From contig VXAA01000921.1 in the NCBI GenBank assembly GCA_013399115.1, positions 311,782 to 375,781 of the forward strand: 64,000 bases of DNA, written 5' to 3'. Below are positions 1 to 36,400 of the stretch, one piece after another. Origin of the DNA: Anseranas semipalmata. Taxonomy: Eukaryota > Chordata > Aves > Anseriformes > Anseranatidae. The notes below the pieces were generated by a model. It was not told the DNA's origin, ran no database searches, and was given only the letters and a program-made list of their open reading frames with translations. Position 1 is the first letter of the stretch; the number at the start of each line of letters is the position of its first letter. The translations under genes and the position numbers were made by a program.

Positions 1-3000
1 TGCTGCATGAAAGTTAACATGAAAAACCTCATTGGTCGCCTCATTACTTTACTGAAGATTCCCTAGAGGATAAGCTTCATTTTGATGGGAAAGGGTGGGA
101 GAGTTAGCATGTAGAAATATTTAAAAGCCAAATTATGCTCTAAATCAGACAATTGGAGGTGATTTGGGAAGAGATGTGGAAGAAACCCTTTCACTGCATT
201 TCATACAAGCCCTCAGCAAGTCCCGCAGCAGCAGAACTGGATGACTTGGCGGGTTTCATATGAAGGGCGATGCAGGACACGTATCGGCACTGACTCACCC
301 TCAGCCTCGTGTCTGAGACGTCCTGCCTTGGAGCAAAAGAAAAAAAGCCACCTGAGTTTTCCAGAGGCATTGTCAGGAGGGCAGGGATGAGAAGAGCGAA
401 AAGCAGCCGCAGCGGCATGAGCGGCGCGTGGGACAGGCGTCACGGTGCCTGCGTGCTGCCGGGCGGGACGGGGACACGTCCTCGGTGGTGGCTGGCCAGG
501 GATCATGCACTTGACCTGCCAGAGGCGCCCGGCCAGCAGCCTGGCCTCACAGGAGCGAGGCAGAGGCACGGCACCCACCACTGCATGGTGCCCGTCCCTT
601 TCCACAGCAGCACTGCAGCATCCTCTCCTTCGCATGGCTCCAGTGACCCTGAAAGGGTCTGTTCCCCATGCTGCTGGGCAGTCACATCCCTAAACTCTAA
701 TTTTTGAGTTAAAGAAGCATCCTCAAGACTCAGCTTGATTTCCTTCATCATGAGTGTGCAAGACTGGACTCAAGCCTAGAGCTCAGCCAGCCACGCACCC
801 TCCCGCGAGCAGTTCAGCCCGCACGCTGCTCCCCGGCCGCCGCAGCGCAGAGGCGTGAGGCCAGCAGCTGGGCCGCAGTTCCCAGGCCTGCGGCAAGCGT
901 CTCCTGCACGTCCCCGGCGTGGCTCCGCGGAGCGGGGACAGGCGTGCCTGCCCGCACCAGGGCTGTGTGTCGCTGCCTCTTGGTCTAAAGCCACGGGGCG
1001 GATTACTGGAGTCTGGATGACGCTGGTCTGAGCCAGGCGTTGTAACTGCCGGACAGGTCAACGATCAGGTTATACTCCACAGACCTTATCTCGTTGAAAA
1101 GAATGTTTTTAAGTTGGCAAAGGAAATTAATATTACAGTAACTCTTCATTGAAATATTCCTTTCTTTTCTTAGGGTGAAAGAATAATTTAGAAAGATGAC
1201 GGAATCCAGAAATTACCTATTTTTCTTTCGCTTGCATAAATTTCTAAGTTACACTGTTAAGTTAGTGAGATGATGCCACATGACACTTCCTAAAGGAGCT
1301 AGGAAAAGTAACAATGGACCTGAGCCAAAATCCATCAACATCAACCTATATCTTGATCTGAGTGGATTTTGGCTTAGGACAGTAGAGTACCAGGAGGTAT
1401 CTTCTAAGCCTTACTTCCAGCACGTGCTGCTTTACACACATGTGAAAACCTTTATCTACAGCTTCATTTTCCTCTCATACCCTGTGATTTGGAAACTGGG
1501 ATAACGTGGCATTTCTCTGCTGAGTCCATTCAAGGCACAAGGTGTGGAGCACAGATAGCTCACCTTTGGCTTCTTTTCTAACCCCTTCCCCAGAACTCAA
1601 GAGATGACTCTGTCCACATACAGAAGTACAGCTGTGAGAAGAACTTGCTGCCTCCCTTCTGGGGACCAGCGCTGGCAGGCACTCAGGATGCCTTGAGCCA
1701 TAGGAATGATGGAAACTGCAATTTTTGACAGGATCCCAACATTAAATTTGTGGCTTCTTGAACATTTTTCTTCCTGCCCCACAAACATGCATTTGCGCAG
1801 TATGATGTTGGCCTTGACTTTCCAAACAGAGCCTCCAGAAAATGACAACTTATATCCAAGGGAAAGGATACAAGCCAGAATCTTTGTTAGATCCAAACTG
1901 ACTACATTTGTCCTCAAAGATAGCTGACAAAATAAAGGAGAAATGTGGAAGAGGGATGGATTTTTCTAAAAACAGCGTTCATGACTCCCATTGCCTTCAG
2001 TTTGCAATAGAAAACATACTCTTGCTTCTGTGCCAAGAACTCTGAATTTGCAAAATCCTGTTGGTCTTTAGATAAGATCAAGTATTGATGAGCTGCAGCC
2101 TTCGATGCGGTATCGACCTGAGTTTCTGCACTGAGCAACCTGTTAAGGGATAGCCCTCAACTGAGCAGCTCTTCACCTGCAAGTCTGGGGCTGTTCTTTG
2201 TTGTCTTCAGCCTTATTGGCCTTCACAGCATCAGTGAAAACACTCAGTCCTCCCTCAAAATTTCTGTAACTATTCCTTTAGCTAAGAGTGTAGCATTGCT
2301 AAGAATTTTACAATTTTTCTTTTAATTTCTCTCTACAAAACTATTAATGCAGCTGCCTAATGTGACATCTTTTGTCACACTTTGAGAGATCATTTGGGAA
2401 ACAAGTTACTCACCCGCTTTTCCTTAGAGCAATTTTTTTTTTATGGCAGTTATAGATCTGGTATTATATATGTAGCGAAAGAAAACTAAGGACTGAAAGA
2501 AAACCAGCAATAACTAAAATTGGAAATGCCTTGGGTCTGATGTATAGTCCCACCAGCACGCTCCAAGACGCGACATGCTGAGCTCCCAGTCTGTGCTCTT
2601 GCATTTCTCAGCGCAGTGCATAGCTGCGCTGTGTAACAAAGGCACCAGGTGAGGGTAAATGTCCAGAGCGGTCTGCAATGAGTGGTAGACGCAGACACCT
2701 TCCTTCTGTCTCCCTTCCAGACGAGCTCCCCACAGCCATGCCGGTGGTGCAGGCATTCCCCTGCCTGCTAACCACGTCACTTTTATGAAATATTATAGCG
2801 CTCTGCGCAGATACCTCGCTCTTCACCAGGCAGAGAGGCTGTTCCTAGCACTGCAGCGAGCTCAGCCGGGAGGCCCACAGCCTCGAAACGACCGGCTGCC
2901 CGTGGGCCAGCACGTTCAGAGGAGCCGGGCGCTGCGTGGCTGCCGCAGCGCTTTCCAGAGGGGACCACTCAAGCCCCCTCCAGGACTGCTGCCTCTGCCA

Positions 3001-6000
3001 CCCCGCTCTTCTGGGCGACAGCAGGGCCCACAGGAGCAGCGGCGGAGCAATGGGGCCTGCAGAGAAGAAAAGCAGCTTTTCTGTGGGTGCTGGTAGGACC
3101 GCGTCTCCTCCTGGTGTTGCAAAACCTTAGGGGAGAGCACCTTGTAGAGCTGGCACGCAGCACCGTGCACGCTGAAGCCTGACGGCACCTGAACAGACAC
3201 GCAGCCTTCCACCCGGCACTGGAGGATTCCCCAGTGCTGTGACAGAGGTCAGAAAACTTGGCCAGCAAATCCACTGGTGACCCAGCCACCAGATTTAGAG
3301 GAATCTTTCCATTAAGTTGCTGGCTCTCCCAGAGACAGGGAAAGGGTCTCAGCATTGCACATTTTAGGAAACAGATGGGAACAGATACATATTTTGAGAT
3401 TCTGGAATTTCAGGTAAGAGGCATCTTTTAGCTCTGCATTTAGCCCTGCTGGTACGTGCAGCATTGCAAGGTTTCCTCACAGGGTATTTCTAGCTGTGCC
3501 ATAAATAGAAATACTAGAGGTCTTACAGAAAAACATAGAATGCTATTCTTTCTAATGACATTTCTAGGCAAAAATTTTCAGGCACAAACAGCTAAAAACC
3601 GCTGTTCAAACAACTGCATGGTTATCTGACTTCCATACAGTTCAAAATTCACCTCTGGCTAGCAAAGTGAATAAATTCATAATTTACGAACTAAGATCAC
3701 TCAATGCTTCTCTGAACCCCAACAGAGTCTTGCCCTCAATAATCCATGGAAGGGAGCTACCGCAAGTAATTATCCATCTCATAAACGAGCGTCACCTCCC
3801 TGTGAGACACACCACCTCATTAGTGGCGCGGGGGACCCTCCCCTCGCTGCAGGCAGAGCACCCAGCATCCCTGATGAACCACCCATCCTTGCCACTGCTC
3901 ATTATTTTCCATTTTCCCCTGTTGCAGCGTTAACCCTTTCATTGTTCTCTTCACCTAGAGGTCTCTGCTGCTGTTAAATGGTTCTCATTACCCATCTCAA
4001 AGTCCTTCCTATTATCATTTTATGATTTTACTGACTTTAACTCAACTGTCAATTAATATGGTCCTAAAAACCCTTTGGCTATGAGAACTGATAAACAGGA
4101 ATAGAAAACTCTACTTCTCTTCTATTTCACTTCATTCATTTTAAGTGAAACCTGCATAAAGAAGACAAATGATACATTTTCTATTATCAGATACTACTTC
4201 ATGTCCTCCTTACTCTTTCCTTTTTAATATCATCATCAAAAGTGATGCACTTCAGTTCTTTTAGGCATACTCTGATAATACTGCAATACGCAGTTTATGG
4301 AAAAACCAAATTACTTTTTTTTTTTTTTTTTTAAATGTCAGCAGCACTCTTTACTATTTCCCCACCTAAAAGCAACATTTAATTTTTGAGTTGTACATTT
4401 GCAGCAGTTGCTGTGGGCGGAGAGTCTGCTTATTTATTTGGTTGGTTTTTACTACAATGTACTGTCATGGCAACTGTAGTGAGGGCGAATGCATCTGGAG
4501 GTAATTTATATATGTCATATTGACTGCGGTAAAATTGGCTTGCACCATTTAAACTTTTTCAACCACTTGGCAAAGGCAAAGTTAGCCTTTTGAGACCCAG
4601 AGGCAGTTTCTCCTTAGAAAGTAAATAAAAAACCCTTCCTTTCAGGCGGATCAGCAGGAGCTGCGCCAAGCGCTTCTTGGTGCCTGGATGCAGAGCTTGC
4701 TGCATGCTCCCGTCAGTTCCGACAGCCTGGGCAGCCGCCCCAGAGCTGCTGATGCTCAGCGGGACCCCAGCCCCGCCGTCACGCGAGGCAGTGTCATGCC
4801 CACGCTGGTGGGGCGGGCAGGGGCCGGACTCTGCCCGGGCACCAGGAGGCAGCGCCGCCCCCTGCCCCGCCGAGGCAGGTCCCCTCCTGGTGGGGATGCT
4901 GCAGCTTCAAGCTGCTCCAGCTGTGCATCACTGCGAGCATGGAAAAACTCGACTGGAATCAGCTGAAAGACCAGAGCAGGCAGTGGCTTTAAAAGGGGCT
5001 AAATCAGGCCACCGATGCAGTTTCAGGCATAACACAGCCGCCTCCACTGCACAGCTCTGATGGTCCTTCTCCAGCCAAGCTGCCGTTCTCAGGGACAAAA
5101 CTCGCCCTGCTGCTACAGCACTTCCTTTCTAATGCAAATGATGGGGAACCTGGGCTGTAAGCATTTCTCGATGTGGTAACTCGATCACTTTGTGAGTAAA
5201 CCGAAAGAGCTAAGAAACACGGAATTACAGTTAGGCAAAGATGACTGAAAGTCTGATAACTTTAGCCTCATCGTGCTGCTAAGGGGAAAAAAACTCTTAA
5301 ACCTTTTGAATACCTATGTGATTGCAGCCATCATTATTTCCCCAGTGAGGCTTTGCAGCAGCAGCTGATTAAGAGGCACCGTACCTCTGCACTGTAGATG
5401 GCAAAACTATAGAACAGTGTGCTCAGCCATCGGCCACCAAGGCATGTGGCTGTCTCCTCCACTGGCCAACCCCTACCTCAAAACACTGTATGCCTCCAGC
5501 ATCGTCGTAATTTCCCAGTCAGAAGCTCAAATGGCTGATACATGCACCCATCATTCTTTTAGATTAGACAGGCTCTAATGGGAGTAGCTCTAAAGTTTCC
5601 AGTAGCCCCATGTTAGGAGCAACTAGTGAATCAAATGGTACCTATGCTGATGGACACTACTTCTTCAGATAAATTAGCACGGTAATAATCTGCAGTGTGT
5701 AATTATAGCTAATTTTCTGTTCATCCGTCTAGGTACTCCTGACCCTTTTACTGTAATTTCTGAGCACTCACAACATTGATCAGGGATTTTCAATAATTTA
5801 AATCTAAGGGTCGGCTCTTCAGCTGGTGTAAATCAATGCATTTTCTTTGGCTTTAGAGCTGACCAGAAGGGAGTTGTGGTAACTTTTACACAGTGGAAAA
5901 AATTATCTTAATATATTAAAGCACACTACTGCCGCATAGCCCTTAGTACTGACTCTTTCTAGAGTTCATCAGCTGCTGGTAGATCCACAGGTACTGGTGG

Positions 6001-7415
6001 ATGGAGAGCAAGTCCTTTTCATACCGGGCTCTTGGAGATAGTGTAGCAGCAGAGATAAATACACAAAATATTTTTGGATACTATCATTGAGACCAGCATA
6101 CAACAAAAAAGGAACCTCAATCAGGTCGTCAAGACCACCCAAATTGCAAACTGCCTTGTGCCAGCCCCGCTTAGCAATTGATGCTGAAAGGTCACACAAA
6201 AGGAATTCAGGCTCAATTGACAAAAGATTCAGCTGGGCTTTAATGTATTTTTGGCCTAGAAGTTTCTGAGCTTTGTTTCTGATTGCTGCTTAAGATAGAA
6301 AGAATGGCACAAGTAGATGAAAAAGGGAATGAGTGGAGACTTCTAACGGGTAACATCTATTTAAGAGGCATAAGTGAATATCCACAAAAATTTAAATCAG
6401 ACATAGAAGCAAGAAATACAGTGAACAGATGTTTCTTTGCCAGGACCGGGGATTTCAAGAGTGAGCCCCAAGTGCAAGTTAAGCAAAAGCCATAATATTT
6501 TCTTTTCTGGAAAACATTGCATCTTTTCTGAATGCTTGCCTGGCTCCACAGAGAAGTGATTGACTGGGAAAATGGGAACTTATGGGGAGATGCCAGCTTG
6601 TATTTGTTACAGGAGGTTAAAGGTTCCCTAGAGCACAAAGGAGCTTTTCTTGCCCAGACAATCCCATCATGGTATACATCAGCACAACTAAAGCCTCTAA
6701 AGCTCAGAAGCAGTCAGGAGTATTTGGTGAAACTTGAAATGAGGGTTTTTTTTTTCAGATATTCACTGGTTTTTATCCATGCACATCTACACATTGATAT
6801 TTGTCAATAGAAATTACTAAAAAAAATAGCAAAACCTGGTTTCTTTTAAAGCGACATACACAGTACCTCACACGGTCTGCGTGCAAGTGTAAAACCCCAG
6901 ATAGCCTTGCAACACAATGCCTGACTTTACTGCGCTGCAAAGAGATTAATAATTATCTTATCTATTGTGAGGTGATGCAATTTCCCCCCTACACCCACAT
7001 CCACACTGCTGTTTCCTTCTGATCTGCATTTGTAGCTTAGCTACTGTTCAACTGAAAGGAAAGAATTTGATAATGCTTTCCTAAAAAGATGCCTATACTG
7101 TGGCTGCCCGTTCCAGTCACTGACAAAGAATGGAGATGTTGGCTATTGACAAAAGAAAACAAAGAACTTTTTTCCAAACATCCAAATAGAAATAACCTCA
7201 TTATAAAGGTATTTCTTGCAAATTTCTAGTNTGAAGAGCTGAAGCTAGCTTCTGCTTAGTCAATCATTCTTACAGGATTATTGTCATTAAAGTGCACAAT
7301 TATATACAGCGGATGGAGAAATGCTCAGCTGGAGGAAAAGGCGTGGGGGGAGGAGGTCACCCTGAAGACCAGCATTTTCTGTGTGGCTCTGAACCTCTTC
7401 CCCTTGACGTTGCAG
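1..7415. other. 5' flank of WSCD1 or 5' non-coding intron; no coding exon recognised
   Basis: I read both strands and found no protein family here. Mostly AT-rich sequence is broken by GC-rich patches at about 400-660, 780-1010, 2830-3060 and 4660-4960; the second is the most CpG-dense. A T18 run lies at 4315-4332 and an unresolved base at 7231. Open frames in the GC-rich patches overlap in several frames and have no splice or family support. An untranslated first exon of WSCD1 may lie here, but it cannot be placed by eye. Confidence 0.5.
780..1010. promoter_or_regulatory. Small CpG-rich patch, possible distal promoter
   Basis: About twenty CpG dinucleotides by eye fall in roughly 200 bp, in a setting that is otherwise CpG-poor. 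It could mark the first untranslated exon and promoter of WSCD1, about 6.6 kb upstream of the start codon. There is no TATA box and no donor site I would rely on. It could equally be an orphan GC-rich patch like those downstream of the gene. Confidence 0.25.
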
Positions 7416-7655
7416 GTGCGGGCGCCAGCCGCAGGCAGCTTGGCGATGGCACCAGCCCGGGGCTGCGCCCAGCCCACCAGCTGCCCGGGAGCCTGACGGC
7501 CGAGCGGATCCTGGCCACGGGCGGCCGGAGGGAAGACCGCATGTCGGGAGACGGCGCCGAAGTGATGGGCTGAACTAATGGGAGGAACCAGCACCCGTCC
7601 AGGCGGGCGTCCGGGGGCCCATCAGGAGGCGTGAAGGGCCTGTTTCAGTAAGGGC
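7416..7655 (+). other. WSCD1: Probable WSCD1 5' UTR, start of the first coding exon
   Basis: A pyrimidine tract ending CCCCTTGACGTTGCAG at 7400-7415 looks like a 3' splice site, and the DNA turns GC- and CpG-rich right after it. From memory, mammalian WSCD1 begins translation in its second exon, which fits a spliced 5' UTR here. Two short upstream ORFs are present: ATG 7446 to TGA 7496 (16 codons, in frame with the main ATG but closed) and ATG 7541 to TGA 7573 (10 codons, another frame). The true exon start and promoter are not proven, and transcription could start inside this block instead. Confidence 0.45.
7446..7573 (+). promoter_or_regulatory. Two short upstream ORFs before the WSCD1 start codon
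   Basis: ATG 7446-7448 opens 16 codons closed by TGA at 7494-7496. ATG 7541-7543 opens 10 codons closed by TGA at 7571-7573. Both lie before the main ATG at 7656 in the presumed 5' UTR. If transcribed, they would be expected to lower or tune translation of WSCD1. The main ATG has the better start context. Confidence 0.35.
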
Positions 7656-30805
<23,150 letters not shown>

Positions 30806-31600
30806 TAGCCTGGTAGCACTCAGCTATGTTTAAAAATATAAATATATATTTTTAAAAAACAAAAAAAAACAGACCTTTACAGCAGCTAAAGCAAAGACAC
30901 TTGTGGAGTCTGCTGAGCAGTGCAAATTCCCTCTACTCTTGGATGTTCTTCAGGCACTAAGAGCTCCAAAAGGCAAGCAACAAAGGATAGAAATTGGGTT
31001 ACAGACTAAGGCAAAGCTACCGGTGTCTGCCTGCGCGTACCCCTCTGTGCACAAGTGGCCAGAACTCCGCAGCCGAGCACTGCTGCTCCGGCGGCAGACA
31101 TACCTCCTCCTTGCCGCCGGCGTTACTGGGGATTTCACAGCTACCGGCTTGGAAATGGGTGTACATAAAGGGGGAGAAAGTCTCAACACTGGCAAATGAT
31201 TTTCAACTGAGCAGTTAAGAAAATAAATTCCTTTCTTCTCATCACAGCCCATGGCTTCCCTCTCCAGGTTTGCTGGCCAGGCCACCAGCCTGGCCAGGAC
31301 TGGCCCCAGGCTCCCTGCAGGAGCTGAAGTGAACCCGGACCAGGCGGGGTGAGGGGATCGGGACCCTAGGGAGCACCGGGGTGGTCCTGGCAGACACTGA
31401 AGCCCCCACCGCCACCCTCCGCAGCCACCCGGTGAGGCGCCCGCCCCAGCCGCTGCCACTCGCTCCCCACCGTGCCGGGGAGCACCAGGCACTCAGCAGC
31501 CGCCAGTGCTTTGGTTCACATGAAATAAAGGATTCCTTGAAAACTTGCCTGAAAACACTAGTTTTAATAAAACAAGGAGTTTGTATAAAGGGACCTGGGC
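30806..31600 (+). other. WSCD1: WSCD1 3' UTR (approximate)
   Basis: This follows the TGA directly. It begins with an AT-rich hairpin-like stretch (30830-30870), then turns GC-rich near 31260-31500. AATAAA hexamers occur at 31222-31227, 31524-31529, 31566-31571 and 31640-31645. The exact 3' end is not determined. Confidence 0.6.
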
Positions 31601-31625
31601 TTCCTCTGTGTGTGTGTCATTGGTG
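31566..31625 (+). terminator. WSCD1: Likely WSCD1 polyadenylation site
   Basis: AATAAA at 31566-31571 is followed 30-50 nt later by a GT-rich element (CTGTGTGTGTGTCATTGGTG), the usual arrangement around a cleavage site. The hexamers at 31222, 31524 and 31640 are alternatives. Confidence 0.5.
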
Positions 31626-31909
31626 CTTTAAAATAAGGAAATAAAAACATCACAAACAGGACATCAAGCACGCTTTGGCCTCAGTCCCCCTCCACACACG
31701 GCTCCTGTTTGTGCTCAGGGCACTTCCCTCTGACCCCGTTCCCCAGCTGTCCCCCAAAAGCGAGAAATCTTCTGCCATTTCCATGACTGGCACAGCCAGA
31801 AGAAAATCAGCTTGGTTCTGATGCTCTAAGTCCACGTAAAGGCAAGTGGGGAAGAATTAAAAAAAATAATCCAGAACAAAAGGGGTTGTAGCAAATGGAT
31901 TTGGAAAGC

Positions 31910-31915
31910 TTTATT
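31910..31915 (-). terminator. Candidate minus-strand poly(A) signal
   Basis: TTTATT on the + strand reads AATAAA on the minus strand, about 300 bp beyond the last likely WSCD1 signal. It could end a convergent transcript coming from the right. No coding exon of such a transcript is recognised, so this may be chance in AT-rich DNA. Confidence 0.2.
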
Positions 31916-33279
31916 CAGCTTCCATTACCTGAACCCCACTTAAAACTAATCTCCAGCATTTTACTTTTTCACATAGGCTGTACTATATAACAGTTGTCAC
32001 AAAAACGTTAACAGGAAAGATAATGGCAGGCAATGTTGACGAATGTCACTCCAAGTAGTTGTAACAGAGTAAAAGTCAGATGACCGACAAAAAAAATAGA
32101 ATCCCTAAAATTCAACAAGGGGAAAGCACTTTCTTTAAATAGCAAAAAAGCATTCGTATTCCTAAAGCAATACACACACTGCACCGCACAATGCCTTCAT
32201 GTCAGCAAATACCAGCTTTAACCATCTCGAGCCTTCCTCGCCCTCACGCTTGGCGGCTGTCGGCAGCAAGGCCGAAGGGCCAAGGTCTGGCCGGGGAGCA
32301 GCGTCCCTGTGGCCCCCCCGTGGGCACGTTCCACCCGGGGCTGCTGGCCCGCCACACGCTGCTCTGCGCCTCCAGCGCTCCCCCCGCCAGCCCCCTTGCA
32401 GCGGCTAACAAGCGACGCTGTGCTAGGCACAAGTAAGAAACGCCACGGATCTATACGCACACAGGTATAGAAACATACGTACAAAGCGGGCAGATCTGGA
32501 AGGTGCAAAATAGGACTACCATCATCATTACTGAGACTTAATAAAGAACAAATTCTTTTTGGACATAGGCATTAAAATGCTTCCAAGGTTTGTTTGGGCA
32601 CCAACTACTGTCACTGGATTTGGGTCATATCCTATGGAATTTGAGCCCAAGCCTCTGCAACTTGTGCAAATTCTTCACATGAAGAATTTATAGGCCATTT
32701 CACCCCTGTAAATGGTGAGGATATGGATAGCTTGCAAACTCTCAAAAAGGCTCTGTAATTATGTGCACATCTTGTATCGAAGGCTCTAGATGGCTAAAAT
32801 TAGAACTGGAAAACATGAATATTCATAAGCTGTGTGCATGCCAAAAAATCAACTCATTATAGCTAGCCAATACTCAATAGATGAGGTACAGAGGCAGCCT
32901 CTATCTATATTCTATATGCAACATATTATACACACACTTTATATACACAGGTATGCAAACACACACATATGTATCAGTTTGTTATATATTCCGTAAGTAT
33001 TCATTTAAGATAGTAAGAGCAGACAAGGACTTCTCGGGCCATTGCACAATCCCTGCTACTGCCTGCACCACTGCGTGTGAACTATTCTCACAAGTCCGCT
33101 GACTTCCAGCTTAAGAAGAACTGCGGTATTTTTCACCCCTTTCTCTCCTAAGAAAAAGGCTGCAGAATCTTTGTCAGCTAATGGTTAAGAGTCATCTCCA
33201 AACTGACAACCTAAGATGTATTTGTAACTCATGCTGCTCTCTCCCTTTTTTTTTTTGGCCAGCATTGTCTGTCAGTTTA

Positions 33280-33425
33280 AGTTGCCCTTCTTATTTGTCC
33301 CCAGATGTGCTCACAGACACTGATCACATCCCCTCTCAGGCTCCATCCTGCAAGTGTAAATAATCTGTGCTGCTTTAGCCTTTTATCCCAAGTCAGCAGT
33401 TCAACAGCATTAGGAAAGACAGAGC
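33280..33425 (-). mobile_element. Possible ancient degraded LINE (CR1/L3-like) fragment
   Basis: The stretch GATCACATCCCCTCTCAGG followed by GCTGCTTTAGCCTTTTATC and AAGTCAGCAGTTC resembles the reverse complement of the region around the end of ORF2 in old CR1-like LINEs. It is heavily diverged and no open frame survives. The match is by eye only and could be chance. Confidence 0.25.
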
Positions 33426-36400
33426 TCTGCCGCCGCTGACCTCAGCACTGCAGCAGGTTTGCGCAGCAGACGCTGATGCTGGCATGCTGCACTGCACCAT
33501 AAGAATTTTGCACAGGTATTATGCCAAACCATGCAATATGAAAATATGTATTTCTTACAAAAACAGCATGCAAGTTTCACTTAGTGCTGGATGCATGGAC
33601 TCTGGTCAGACACACAGAAGGAGAAAGAATGAACCACTGCATGTGTCTCATGCTGTCCAGGTCACAGAAGGAAGCTTTTCTCTCCTTTCCCAAGAGACCA
33701 CCTCCACCTCCCTCTGATCACAGAGGACTTCTGGCAGATTAATACCCTCAAAACTCAACTCAAATATCTATATTTGTCCCATTCTCCCCACAACTTGGGT
33801 TAGAGATTGCTCATCCTTCCCACTCCCCCAAGGATTATCTGTAAATAGAGAATATCCCAAAGTAACTGTTTTAGAGCCTCATATACCGCAAGCTGCCCAG
33901 GTGGACCTCTCCATGTTTCCAGGTGGACGAAGCAGTGGTCAGAGTCCAAAACCACCAAGGTTTGAGAGGACAGAAGGCCCTGAAGAAGCAAATGTTATAG
34001 CCAGCGCAGACTTCAGACTGAATTTTACTGGGACACCCCTGCTTCATGCCAGGTCAGGGAATGACACTAGCAACACATTTACTATAATCAGTCAAATTCA
34101 GTTACATCTAGGACTGTCATGAGTAGAAGCCTAGTAGTGAAAGTTAGGTTTTATTTTATTATTTCTCCCTCTGCATCCATTTTAATGATACATAGGAGTG
34201 GATGAAAACACACACACACAAGCCATTTCCCTGCAAGGCAGGTTTTCCTACACTCAACAAGCTCTATGCTTATCATACTGAGCTTTAATTAACCAGGATG
34301 TTTTAGTCAGAAAAAATAAGTTATCATGCCATTAAAAGCCATGTTGATGTTCACTCCACGTACATTTTCCTTCTTATTTTGTATTCAATGGTAGCATATT
34401 AGAAATAGAAACACGCATGCAACTCCCTCAAGCTTTCAGCCTTCTTCAGGAAGTTAAAGCTATGATGAGTCATAAGCAGGCATCTAGAACAAAACAGAGA
34501 TGCTACATTTGAAGAAAAAAGAAAGAATTTAACACTTGAACTCTTCAAGCAAACCACTGTCACAATACACAGGCTGGAATCAAGACTCTCCATCAACTCG
34601 CAGCTGTTTCGTCCTGTTGCTCACCAGGATTCAGGTTACCCCCAGAGTAGCCCCATTTGCTTCCAACTGCTCTCCCACTCAGGCTGTTGATGCGGGAGCT
34701 CAGCACCAACCTCCAGCTGCCCCACTGAGCTCAACCTACTTCTCTGTTGAAGACAGAAGTTGCTGATGCTCTGCATTCCACCTCCCCTTCCAGAATAGCC
34801 AGTGCTGGGACCCACAGGTAAGACATCTGCGGACACCAACCCACCACTGCAACCCGTGCTAGGCACATCACGTCAGTGAACAATATTCCCTGGGCGCTTC
34901 AATGCCGAAAATCCTGGTTGCTCAAACCAAAATCCCCAAAGACAATAGGCAGTAACGATGCATGTGGCCACGTGCCCCACCAAACAGACCTGACACAAAA
35001 CCTCCATATGAGTGTAACCTTACTACAAATGCACTGTAACAGCACAAAACCAGAAATAACTTTGGTCAGGCTTCACTTGAAAACAAAGGCGATGACCACC
35101 CCACCACCCCTCTTAAAAGCTTAGATCCTGGAAAACTTTTACATGGAGGTGGGAGATAATCCCTCTAGAGAGGGAGGGACTGGGTGGGCATCTTTGTTCG
35201 ATATCTGCTTAACTCTCAAGAACACTTGCACTCTTCTAGAGAGCAGGAGGGAAAGAAAGAAAAAAAAAGTGTAAAGGTAATCCTTCCCAGGAAGAGGGGA
35301 CATACCAATAGGAGATAAAATGGCTTTGCTTCCTGGAAAGCAGCTGCAAAGTAAAACCTTTAAAGCAACATTGAAAACCATGAACGTTGTCACCAGCCTT
35401 CATATGCAATTCAGCCATTTTGCATTGCTTTATTAATTTTCCATTAAACTCATTTCTGCTGAAACCTATTATTCACTGCTAAGACCAAGCTACTACTCTA
35501 CTACAGCAACATTAACCTCCATAAAATAATTAAAGGATGGGTTTTCAGCAAGAGACCTTACGCGTCACCTCTCTGGAACTTAATGTGTCTTTCAATGGCC
35601 TCAAATATAATGAGATGTTCAAATATAGAAAGTTGAGTTACTGCTTTTTTCAGTTGTGACACTTAAGCAGCCAGCAAGATCCAGCTTCTCAACTGTGTTA
35701 CTTATAATTTACTTTTGACCCTGGTTAGTTGAGAGTAATCTTTAAGGAAGCTATCCTTTTAATCCGCTTTTTATATTAGCATTTAATTACTCTAACAAAT
35801 TTGCAGATGTACAAATTATAAAGGACTGTAAGTCAGCTCTTCCCCTTTGAACCACAATGTCTTATAAGAATGCATTTTTTAGCCTTCTTCATATTCAGAT
35901 GAACAAACATCTTTATCTCAGCATTTGTTCTTTTTTCCTTATAGCATCTCTTTATTTTCAGTTAACAGCTCTTAGCTCAGAAGTTTTTCTTATTGCAATA
36001 CTCAGTCCACCACCCGAACACCGTAGCTGGATTTCAATCCACCAGGTTCTCAAATGGCAATGCAATGCTTACTTTCTTACACGTACAGCAACTCATGTGC
36101 AAGCTCAAGAAAATGTAAGAATCATATCAGAAAATACATCATTTCCACACATGGGGCACGAGCATTGTTAACGGATCCACAGTTTCAATCAAGCCATCTC
36201 TAAGAGCAGCAAAGAAAAGAATGGCTGCTCTTAGTCACATAAAAGGTGTTGAGCACTCCCATAAATGAAAAGAGATACAATTAAAGTCCATTATTAAAAT
36301 GAAATTTTTTATGCAATAGTTACAATGGTGTGATAGGCTCAAAGATTTTTAAATGAAATTAATTCTCATTAATGTTATCTCATTTCATCGAGCCAAGCTT

